Made by a program: the position numbers and the translations under genes
Assembly (NCBI RefSeq): GCF_000250655.1
Contig: NC_016935.1
Location: forward strand, 6,900,001 to 6,964,000
Origin: Paenibacillus mucilaginosus 3016
GTDB taxonomy: Bacteria > Bacillota > Bacilli > Paenibacillales > NBRC-103111
DNA: 64,000 nucleotides
Direction: 5' to 3'
In this document: positions 26,548-33,821 of the stretch, in pieces
How the letters are laid out: each line of letters begins with the position of its first letter
Numbering within the stretch: position 1 is the first letter of the stretch
The notes under the pieces: model-generated
Databases searched by the model: none
Told to the model about the DNA's origin: nothing
Seen by the model: the letters and a program-made list of their open reading frames with translations, nothing else

Positions 26548-28186
26548 ATGAGCGCAGAGAACACGGCAGGACGGCAGGACCCCCTCGCCTTCTATAAGCA
26601 GGCCATCGATCATATCAACGAAGGGGTTCATGTCGTGGACCGGCAGGGCCGTTCGGTGGTGTACAACCGCAAAATGACGGAGCTCGAGTCGATGAACGAA
26701 TCGGATGTGCTCGGCAAGAGCCTGCTCTCGGTCTTCCAGTTCCCCGGCGGGCAGGAGAGCACCCTGCTGCAGGCGCTGAACACGGGCCGGCCGACGCTGA
26801 ATGTGCGTCAAACCTACTTTAACCAATCCGGTAAAAAAATAACGACGATCAACAACACCTATCCGATCGTGGAGGACGGGGCGATCATCGGTGCCATTGA
26901 AATCGCCAATGATGTCACGAAGATGGAGCGGCTCGTCCGGGAGAACCTGCTGCGGCAGCGCAAAGAGGGAGCCCTCTACACCTTCGACAGCATCGTCGGA
27001 AGCAGCGAGGCGCTCCAGCGGGTGATCCTTCATGCGCAGCGCGCCGCGCGGACGAACTCCTCCGTGCTCGTGGTCGGGGAGACCGGGACGGGCAAGGAGC
27101 TCTTCGTCCAGGGCATCCACCAGGCAAGCTCACGCTCCGGCGGCCCGTTCATCTCGCAGAACTGCGCGGCGCTCCCCGAGGATCTCGTGGAGGGGCTCCT
27201 CTTCGGCACCACGAAGGGAGCCTACACGGGAGCGGTCGAGCGCCCCGGTCTCTTCGAGCAGGCGGAGGGCGGCACGCTGTTCCTCGACGAGATCAACTCG
27301 CTCGCCATGCCGCTGCAGGCAAAGCTGCTGCGCGCGCTGCAGGAGCGCTCGTTCCGCCGGCTCGGCGACACCCGCGAGCGCTCCATGAACGTGCGCATCC
27401 TCGCGGCGATGAACGAGCATCCCGATGACGCCATCGACGGGGGGCGGCTGCGCGAGGACCTGTACTACCGCCTCGGCGTCGTGACCCTGCTCCTGCCGCC
27501 CCTCCGGGAGCGCCCGGAGGATATTCTGCCGCTGGCCCGGCACTTCATCCGCCGGTACAACGACCTGTTCCAGATGCAGGTCGAAGGCGTCAGCGCGGAG
27601 GTCGAGGCCTTCTTCCTCGCCCCACCCGTGGCCCGGCAACGTCCGCGAGCTGCAGCACACGATCGAGGGGGCGATGAACCTGCTCATCGACGAGACCGTG
27701 ATCGAGCTGGAGCACCTGCCGATCCGGCGGATGAGCCGGACGACGCGCCCGGGCGGCGGCACGGCACGGGGCGCCCGCGGGGATGCGGCAGCGGGCGCGG
27801 ACGCGGCCGCAGGCGCCCCGGGGCAGCGCTCGGACGCTGAGGCGCCGGCGGCCCTGAGCGGCGCGGGTGCAGGCGGAGCCTCGGAGGCCTCGGGCACAGC
27901 CGCGGCCGCAGGTCATGACGGCACCGCCGGCAGCGCGGACACGGCTGCGGGTAGCCCCGCCGCCTTCCCCGCGGAGCTGGCGCCGCTGCTCGAGTCTTCC
28001 GGGGGCCGGACGCTCCGCGAGCAGCTCGAGCTCTTCGAGGCCTACGCCGTGCGCCGGGCCGTCGACCGGCACGGCGGCAACATCGTCCGTGCCTCGAAGG
28101 AGCTGGGCCTCAGCCGCCAGAGCCTGCAGTACCGGCTTCGCAAGCTCAAGCTGAAGCAGCCCGCAGAGCCTCCCTTAGGCCAATAA
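26548..28186 (+). pseudogene. rocR: RocR-like sigma-54 activator (PAS-AAA-Fis) interrupted by a one-base frameshift
   Basis: Activator that would sense arginine or ornithine and open sigma-54 promoters. Order: PAS domain (about residues 10-110); AAA+ domain with Walker A GETGTGKE, the sigma-54-contact loop GAYTGA (GAFTGA with a conservative change) and Walker B GGTLFLDE; then a Fis-type helix-turn-helix at the end (NIVRASKELGLSRQSLQYRLRK). The expected PWPGNVREL motif is split: one extra C in the CCCC run at 27620-27623 changes the frame, so the first frame ends at 27840 without the motif or DNA-binding part. Repaired, it is about 545 residues, longer than RocR (about 460), because an Ala/Gly-rich linker of roughly 80 residues (27740-27970) separates AAA+ and Fis. 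It is divergent from rocD. Confidence 0.88.
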
Positions 28187-28240
28187 CCAACGATAAAGAA
28201 GCTGCCGGCAGATACGGCAGTACTAGAAGTGAGGAAGCCT

Positions 28241-28526
28241 ATGAATATCGTTCTGATCGGGATGTCGGGAGCCGGCAAAAGCACCTTAGGCGTGCTGCTT
28301 GCCAAAGCTCCGGGGATGTTCCCTATGACGAAATTCAGAGGAGACTAACGAACATCACACCCGGGGCATTGTCATCCAAAAGGGCAGCAGTCTTCAGGAC
28401 GTCTACGACGAAAGGGTTCCTCTGTACCTCAAGTACAGTGATCTGACGCTTGATTGCTCCAATAAGGGGATCGAAGCTTGCACTGCTGATATCATAAAGA
28501 ATATCCGGAGGCGCCAATTACAGTGA
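28241..28526 (+). pseudogene. Remnant of a shikimate-kinase-like P-loop kinase
   Basis: The 5' end, with a GAGG site, encodes MNIVLIGMSGAGKSTLGVLL, the start of an AroK-like kinase including Walker A. After about 23 codons the sequence jumps to the C-terminal part: VPYDEIQRRLTNITP and then, in a shifted frame, GIVIQKGSSLQDVYDERVPL followed by YLKYSDLTLDC, ending at TGA 28524-28526. About 100 residues of the middle are missing, and the frames do not agree. It is a decayed gene. Confidence 0.75.
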
Positions 28527-28533
28527 ATCAAGC

Positions 28534-28613
28534 ATGATATGCCTTGTGCAAAGCCGCCGTCCACTGGCAGCTCGACGCCCATGATTCTTGTGTCATTCCC
28601 GCCAAAGGGTTCC
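28534..28613 (-). pseudogene. Possible 3' remnant of a short-chain dehydrogenase gene
   Basis: The minus strand encodes NDTRIMGVELPVDGGFAQGI, which resembles the conserved C-terminal block of SDR proteins (the ...TG..L.VDGG... segment). No upstream SDR sequence and no start are found. It sits beside the kinase remnant, so this short region looks like a graveyard of gene pieces. The match is short, hence low confidence. Confidence 0.4.
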
Positions 28614-28650
28614 ACAGGTACCGAGCAGTGCCTGGGTTGGGGCACCTTTT

Positions 28651-28685
28651 GGTTCCTACAGAACCAAAAAGTGCGTACTGTTAGG
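28651..28685 (+). promoter_or_regulatory. HxlR-type operator upstream of the second oxidoreductase gene
   Basis: GGTTCCTAC-A-GAACC plus AAAAAGTGCGTACT. The stretch GAACCAAAAAGTGCGTACT is nearly identical to the operator of the first oxidoreductase gene (minus strand, 12976-12993). A CATAAT box (28702-28707) follows at a distance that puts the operator at or just upstream of the -35 region. Confidence 0.6.
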
Positions 28686-28748
28686 ATGGCGGTCCTTCCT
28701 GCATAATGAGAGCTGCAGCACTTACTTTGAATAAGGAAGGTGTTCCCT

Positions 28749-29321
28749 ATGAAAGTACTGACGGTTGTCTCGCATCCCCGGCTCAATTCTCTGACCTTTG
28801 CGGCAGCGGACCGGTTTGTTCAGGGTCTTACCGACGCCGGGCATGAGACGGAGGTATTGGATTTGCACCGCAGCGGCTTTGACCCCGTTCTCTGGGAAGC
28901 GGATGAGCCCGATTGGTCAGGCACGGCGAAGCGGTACTCCCCCGAGGTGGAGGCGGAGATCGAGCGGATGAAGCAGCATGATGCGCTGGCTTACATTTTC
29001 CCGCTGTGGTGGTACTCCATGCCCGCCATGCTAAAGGGGTACATCGACCGCGTATGGAACAACGGCTTCGCTTACGGCAGCAGCAAACTTCCTCATCAGC
29101 ATGTATTGTGGCTCAGCCTGGCTGCCGCTTCTTCCAAGGATCTCGAGAAACGCGGGTACGACCGGATGATCACGCATTTGCTCAATGTGGGTCTGGCCGA
29201 CTATGCGGGAATACCGGACTCCAGGGTCGAGTTCTTGTACGAAACCCTGGATCAGCAGCCGGGGCACACCGAAAAACTCCTTGAGCAGGCTTACACCTTG
29301 GGACTGAATTTTGCGAAGTAA
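28749..29321 (+). CDS. NAD(P)H-dependent oxidoreductase, flavodoxin-like fold (second copy)
   Basis: A 190-residue flavodoxin-fold protein of the NQO/KefF group: MKVLTVVSHPRLNSLTFAAA at the phosphate-binding strand, YIFPLWWYSMPAMLKGYIDRV and NNGFAYGS near the flavin. It is a distant relative of the oxidoreductase at 12345-12908, with the same gene partner type (an HxlR regulator, here convergent) and a shared operator sequence. ATG 28749 is chosen over GTG 28740 because AGGTG lies six bases upstream. A role in quinone or nitro-compound reduction is inferred from the family. Confidence 0.9.
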   Translation: MKVLTVVSHPRLNSLTFAAADRFVQGLTDAGHETEVLDLHRSGFDPVLWEADEPDWSGTAKRYSPEVEAEIERMKQHDALAYIFPLWWYSMPAMLKGYIDRVWNNGFAYGSSKLPHQHVLWLSLAAASSKDLEKRGYDRMITHLLNVGLADYAGIPDSRVEFLYETLDQQPGHTEKLLEQAYTLGLNFAK

Positions 29322-29326
29322 GAAAC

Positions 29327-29367
29327 AAAAATGAGCTCGGCCCTGTAGTCATGGCCGGCTCATTTTT
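29327..29367. terminator. Bidirectional terminator
   Basis: AAAAATGAGCTCGGCC pairs with GGCCGGCTCATTTTT around a ten-base loop, between the converging oxidoreductase and HxlR genes. Confidence 0.85.
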
Positions 29368-29374
29368 CATATCA

Positions 29375-29737
29375 TCATTCCGCTCGGGGAGCTTCCTTTT
29401 TGCTGAAGTGTCCCTGAATATACTTCTCTCCCCACTCGCACATCTGATCCAATATGGACTGCAGCGACTCTCCGGTTTCCGTCAGTTCATAGACCACTTT
29501 GAGCGGCACCTGATTGTAGACCGTTCTGAGAATCATTCCGTCCTCTTCGAGCTCCCGCAGCTGCTGGGTTAACATTTTTTGCGTGATGTCGGGCATGGCT
29601 TTCTTCAGCTCGCTCGTTCGATTGGGGCCATACGACAAGTGGCACAGGATCAGGGTCTTCCACTTGCCTCCGATCACCTCGATCGTAGCCTCCGCCGGGA
29701 TCATGTACCTTCGTTTCCGTTGTGGCTCCATGGACAT
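29375..29737 (-). CDS. HxlR-family winged-helix regulator (second copy)
   Basis: A 120-residue HxlR protein: IEVIGGKWKTLILCHLSYGP, RTSELKKAMPDITQKMLTQQ and the wing LKVVYELTETG. ATG 29737 has GGAGG five bases upstream; a TTG at 29749 is less likely. It has a Cys in ILCHL, a different position from the first HxlR protein. Upstream, GGTAC-TTTTC-GGCACC (about 29772-29788) resembles half of the shared operator and may mediate autoregulation. It is convergent with the oxidoreductase gene it probably controls. Confidence 0.9.
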   Translation of the reverse strand: MSMEPQRKRRYMIPAEATIEVIGGKWKTLILCHLSYGPNRTSELKKAMPDITQKMLTQQLRELEEDGMILRTVYNQVPLKVVYELTETGESLQSILDQMCEWGEKYIQGHFSKKEAPRAE

Positions 29738-29936
29738 CGTTACCTCCAAAATAGAAAAAGCGTGGTGTAAAGGTACTTTTCGGCACCTATATCACTTATG
29801 GATATGAATGGCACAACAAAGCATGTTATTCCTTTTTTTATTATACGATACATAATTTCCCTGCAACAACATGAAATGTTCTTCGATATGTAAAAAGGCG
29901 GCTGAGGGATTCACAGGTATCAAGGGGCCGCATCAT

Positions 29937-29972
29937 GCCATTGGGGAGAGGCCATCCGGACCGCCCAATGGC
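29937..29972. repeat. Inverted repeat GCCATTGGG / CCCAATGGC
   Basis: A perfect 9-bp inverted repeat with an 18-base loop in the 339-base gap between the HxlR gene and the YjcZ gene. No T run follows and no gene could be recognised in the gap; the region 29810-29890 is AT-rich. Confidence 0.35.
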
Positions 29973-30076
29973 TCTATTGGCAGCACGAAAACGACCGCCC
30001 AATTATGATTACAGCCTAAGCATTTCATAATAAACATTCGTACAATACCGTATCGGTTCCGAAGGGAGGAAACACC

Positions 30077-30172
30077 ATGAGCTGCGTAAAAGGCTTCTAC
30101 ACCAGCACAGCGACAATCCTGGTCCTTTACATTCTGCTGGTCATCGTTCTTGGGGCAGGTTGGATGATTTAA
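30077..30172 (+). CDS. YjcZ-type sporulation protein
   Basis: A 31-residue hydrophobic peptide. After MSCVKGFYTSTA comes one membrane helix ATILVLYILLVIVLGAG, the pattern of the YjcZ family of very small proteins annotated as sporulation-related (…LIVVLFILLIIVG… in relatives). GGGAGG lies seven bases before the ATG, and a strong terminator follows directly. Its molecular function is unknown. Confidence 0.8.
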   Translation: MSCVKGFYTSTATILVLYILLVIVLGAGWMI

Positions 30173-30177
30173 GGAAG

Positions 30178-30213
30178 GAAAGCTCAAGCCCCAAGGCTTG
30201 AGCTTTTTGATGT
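30178..30213. terminator. Terminator between the YjcZ gene and the response regulator gene
   Basis: AAAGCTCAAGCC pairs with GGCTTGAGCTTT around CCAA, followed by T; usable in both directions because the response regulator gene converges on it. Confidence 0.85.
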
Positions 30214-30226
30214 TCGTACCGATCCA

Positions 30227-31840
30227 TTACCCCTTCCTGTAGCTCATCGGCGTCACGCCGGTCACTTTCTTGAACATCGTGATGAAATGCGACACGTTCA
30301 TATACCCCACCGCCTCGGCGATCTGGCCGATGCTGAGGCAGGTGCCCGCCAGCCGGCGCTTCGCTTCCGCCATCCGTTCGTGGATGATGTAGTCGGAGAG
30401 CGAGACCCCCGTCTGCTTCTTGAACAGGCGCGAGAGATACGAGGGGTTAAGATAGACCGCTTCGGCGATATCCTCCCGGGAGAATTCCTCGTGCAGGTGC
30501 TCGGCAATGTACTGCTTGACCCTGCCGATAAGCTCCGAATCGCCGCCGGCATGTGTCTGGTAATACGCCATCCCCGCCCCCACCACCTTGCCGGCCCACA
30601 GGCGGAACTGGGAGAAGCTGCGGATGCCGGACGCCGGATCGATGAGGTCCCTCCGTCCGAACGCGTCGTACACCGACAACCCCTTCTTGTGAAAAGCGGT
30701 AAACAGCGTATAGAGCACGCTCGCATACAGGCAATCGAGCTCCTCCTTGCTGAGGCTCCCCCTGCTCTCCAGCACGCTGCACCGCTCCTCGATCCCGCCG
30801 ATGAGCTCCGCGGCGCGTCCGTGCTCGAAGAGCAGCACCCAGTCAGCCACTGGCACGGGTGAGGCTATACGATCCCCGCCCGGGGGCTTCCCGGCCGCGG
30901 GGGCGTCCGCCCTCATCAGCACCGTGCCCGAAGCGGAGACGTTGACCCGCTCCATCTCGAGCAGGTCCTGGAAGCCCGCGGGCAGCCGCAGCAGCTCCGT
31001 TCTCTCCCCGACATAGCAGGACAGGCTGCACTTGAAATGCCTTTCGCCGTACCTGATATACTCCTGGCATAAGCGCCGGATCTCTTCCATGTCCAGCGCA
31101 CCTCCCGCCGGTGCATAGACCAGAACCAGGTTGACTCCGCTGCGGTCCAGGATGACCGTACCCGGCAGCGCCTCGAGCATCATCTCCGCGGCCACCTTGC
31201 GCAGCGCGTATTCCATGATCTCCTCGTCTCTGGCCGTCAGCTCCTCCTTCCACATCTCGACCGAGATCAGGATCGGAAGCACGCCGTCCTCCCCCCGCAG
31301 GGGGATGCCGTACTGCTTCAGAGCGGCGCCCAGTTCGTGCGGATGCGGTGCGGTGCGCCGGTTGATGAGATCCTGCCAGAACCGCTCGACGAGATAGGGC
31401 AGCTGCGCTTCCCACTGCCGCACATACTGCTCGTGAAGCTCGCCGTACGACCGGGTCTGCCGGTTCTGTCTCCACCTTGCCAGTGCCTGCCCGGCCGCTT
31501 CCCGCACCGCTTCGTGCCTGACCGGCTTCAGCAGATAGTCGAGGCTCCCGAGCTGAAGCGCTTTGCGCGCATACTGAAAGTCGGCATGGCCCGTCAGGAA
31601 GACCGAAACGGTGCTCTCCGAATGCTCGTTGACCCACTCGAGCAGCTCGATGCCGCTTTGCCCCGGCATCTCGATATCGCAGATCAGGAGGTGGATGTCG
31701 TGCGCGGCCAGGAGCTCCTTGGCCTGCTTGGCATTGTAGGCTTCATATACTTCGCTCACCCCAAGCTCCGTCCATTCGATGCCCTGCACCAAGCCGCGGA
31801 CTGCGGTCCTTTCGTCGTCTACGATCAATAAAGAATGCAT
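30227..31840 (-). CDS. YesN-like response regulator, AraC output
   Basis: A 537-residue regulator. The N-terminal receiver domain has LIVDDE, the phosphorylation aspartate in ICDIEMPG (near residue 54), and the conserved Lys in YLLKPV. A long middle region (about 130-430) precedes an AraC-type double helix-turn-helix ending in IGQIAEAVGYMNVSHFITMF and GVTPMSYRK. Its start overlaps the end of the kinase gene by 16 bases, so the two are translationally coupled. Such pairs usually activate the adjacent sugar importer genes, here upstream on the same strand. Confidence 0.93.
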   Translation of the reverse strand: MHSLLIVDDERTAVRGLVQGIEWTELGVSEVYEAYNAKQAKELLAAHDIHLLICDIEMPGQSGIELLEWVNEHSESTVSVFLTGHADFQYARKALQLGSLDYLLKPVRHEAVREAAGQALARWRQNRQTRSYGELHEQYVRQWEAQLPYLVERFWQDLINRRTAPHPHELGAALKQYGIPLRGEDGVLPILISVEMWKEELTARDEEIMEYALRKVAAEMMLEALPGTVILDRSGVNLVLVYAPAGGALDMEEIRRLCQEYIRYGERHFKCSLSCYVGERTELLRLPAGFQDLLEMERVNVSASGTVLMRADAPAAGKPPGGDRIASPVPVADWVLLFEHGRAAELIGGIEERCSVLESRGSLSKEELDCLYASVLYTLFTAFHKKGLSVYDAFGRRDLIDPASGIRSFSQFRLWAGKVVGAGMAYYQTHAGGDSELIGRVKQYIAEHLHEEFSREDIAEAVYLNPSYLSRLFKKQTGVSLSDYIIHERMAEAKRRLAGTCLSIGQIAEAVGYMNVSHFITMFKKVTGVTPMSYRKG

Positions 31841-33714
31841 GACGCCTCCCCCTCCCCGCTGCCCTTCACTTCTCCTTTCCCTTCCGCTCCTGAACCCTGC
31901 AGTACGGCCGGAATTCGGATGACCGCCGCCGCCCCGTGCGGCTCTTTATTATGGAAGGAGATGGATGCCCGGTCCCCATGCTTCATCCGGAGCCGGTGAT
32001 ACACATTCCACAGGCCGATATGACTGTCCGAATCCGACACGTTCATGAAGTATTCGCTGGTGTTCATCGCCTTGAGCTTCTCCGCCGGGAATCCCGCGCC
32101 GGTATCCCAGACTTCTATCTCAAGATACCTTATAGGCTCAAGATACCTTACAGGCTCAAGATACCTTACAGGCTCAAGATACCCTACTGGCTCAAGATAC
32201 CCTACAGGCTCCGAATACCCGGCAGGCTCCTCCATGAGCGACCTCACCCGGATCCCGATCTGCAGCGACTCCACCTCTCCCTTGAACCCGTGCACCATGC
32301 AGTTCTCAACCAGGGTCTGGATGGTCAGCGGCGGAATCATCACTCCTTCGCATGCCGGCTCGACGTCGATGCGGCAGGTCAGGCTGTCCGGGAAGCGCAC
32401 CTGCTGGATCGCCAGATAGCCTTCGACGAACGCGATCTCCTCGCGGACCGGCACCTCTTCAGTATTTTTGCGGATGCGGAAGCGGAAGAACTCGGCCAGG
32501 TGCAGCGCAAGGGTCTTCACGGTCTCCGTCTCCCGGAGCACGGCAGCGTTATAGATAATGTTGAGGGTATTGAGGTAAAAATGCGGATTGATCTGCGCCT
32601 GCAGGTACTTGAACTCCGCACGCTGCACTTTCAGCCGTTCCTCGTACATATCGATCTTGAGATCGCGGATCTCGGTCCCCATCTGGTTGAAGGTCTGGAT
32701 CAGGTAGGAGAATTCGCCGGGTGGCTCCTCCTTCACCTGCACGCTCAGGTCGCCGTGCACCATCTTCCGCATCCCGCCGAGCAGCCGGCTCATCGGCACA
32801 AGGAGAATCCGGCGCAGGATGAAGTAGTAGACACAGAGCACCGCCATACACACGAGCGGGATCGCATAGATCATCTTCTTATAAAAAGGCAGCTGCAGCA
32901 GCACGTTCTTCTCCGGGATCGAAATCACAAGGAACAGGTCGGTCTCGCCGAGCTTCATCCACAGGGTCAGCCGGCTGCCGCCGCCTTCCCGCGAATCGGC
33001 GAGAATCCGGTAGGGCTCCTGCCGGTCGCCGAGCAGCTGCCGGAGCGACTGCGTATCGTGCGGGGCCAGCGTGGTCGGTGTCAGCGGGACGCCCTCGGCC
33101 GAGAGCAGGAAGATCTCCCCCTCCCGGCCGAAGTTGAACGGCTTGATCGACTGGGTGAGACCGGACAGCGGCACCCAGGCGCCGAGGTACACCCTGCCGT
33201 CAAAGGATACGACCTTGAGCAGGGAGTGCGATCCATTTTGGGTCACCACACTCCAGGCCGTAGAGGGCACGGCCGCCTGCGTATGCGCCTTGATGGCGAC
33301 AAGCTCCTCGTCCCGCAGGTCCTTGTCCCGGTAGCTGACGATGAAGTTGTCCGCATCGCTGTCATAGACGAAGAAGGCGCCTGCCGCCGGATGGTTGTTG
33401 AGCTCCATGTACATTTTCTTCGAGAGGGCCACCTGCGACAGGTCGTACGCCTCCGAGCCGTATTCGTAGATGCCGACTGTCTTCAGGTCCGTGTCGCTGA
33501 GCACCTGCTTGTACAGATAATTGGTCATGCCGGCGATCGACTGGTCCATCTGACGCACGTATGTGGCGAGCAGATTCTGGTTCGACTGCGCGACCTGTAC
33601 CCGGACAACGTCCATCGAGTACAGCGTGATGTAATACAGAAAAATGATCAGCGGCGCCAGCACCAGCGCGAAGGCCGTAACCATTTTGAGCTGCAGTGAC
33701 GTACGGATCTTCAT
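31825..33714 (-). CDS. YesM-like sensor histidine kinase with a hexapeptide repeat insertion
   Basis: A membrane sensor of about 629 residues: two membrane helices (near 10-32 and 290-310) flank an extracellular Cache-like sensor region, then a HAMP domain. The acceptor histidine is in QINPHFYLNTLN (His-kinase family of LytS/YesM type), followed by the ATPase domain with TLVENCMVHGFKG (N box) and DTGAGFP (G box). Between N and G boxes lies an insertion with six GYLEPV/RYLEPV hexapeptides, encoded by an 18-bp tandem repeat. ATG 33714 was preferred to 33762 since the extra 16 residues would precede the first membrane helix without family support. Partner of the downstream regulator. Confidence 0.9.
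   Translation of the reverse strand: MKIRTSLQLKMVTAFALVLAPLIIFLYYITLYSMDVVRVQVAQSNQNLLATYVRQMDQSIAGMTNYLYKQVLSDTDLKTVGIYEYGSEAYDLSQVALSKKMYMELNNHPAAGAFFVYDSDADNFIVSYRDKDLRDEELVAIKAHTQAAVPSTAWSVVTQNGSHSLLKVVSFDGRVYLGAWVPLSGLTQSIKPFNFGREGEIFLLSAEGVPLTPTTLAPHDTQSLRQLLGDRQEPYRILADSREGGGSRLTLWMKLGETDLFLVISIPEKNVLLQLPFYKKMIYAIPLVCMAVLCVYYFILRRILLVPMSRLLGGMRKMVHGDLSVQVKEEPPGEFSYLIQTFNQMGTEIRDLKIDMYEERLKVQRAEFKYLQAQINPHFYLNTLNIIYNAAVLRETETVKTLALHLAEFFRFRIRKNTEEVPVREEIAFVEGYLAIQQVRFPDSLTCRIDVEPACEGVMIPPLTIQTLVENCMVHGFKGEVESLQIGIRVRSLMEEPAGYSEPVGYLEPVGYLEPVRYLEPVRYLEPIRYLEIEVWDTGAGFPAEKLKAMNTSEYFMNVSDSDSHIGLWNVYHRLRMKHGDRASISFHNKEPHGAAAVIRIPAVLQGSGAEGKGEVKGSGEGEASCILY
32119..32230. repeat. 18-bp tandem repeat inside the kinase ATPase domain
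   Basis: The unit CTCAAGATACCTTACAGG recurs about six times (32119-32230) with a few substitutions, and encodes, on the minus strand, the hexapeptide (G/R)YLEP(V/I) repeated in frame. The repeat keeps the reading frame because its length is a multiple of three. Confidence 0.9.
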
Positions 33715-33821
33715 AGCCCCACCCTCTCCTCCTGCGGCTGTCCGGCAGCCTCTCATCTTCAACAGCGACAGCGAAGCCGGCCCGCCCGAATGCTCCGGAC
33801 CGGCCAGCTCCGCTGCCCCTC

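Noticed and set aside
28403-28786. 127-codon minus-strand ORF across the kinase remnant
   Set aside because: Only the short SDR-like piece inside it (28534-28613) is meaningful; the frame as a whole has no start or family support.
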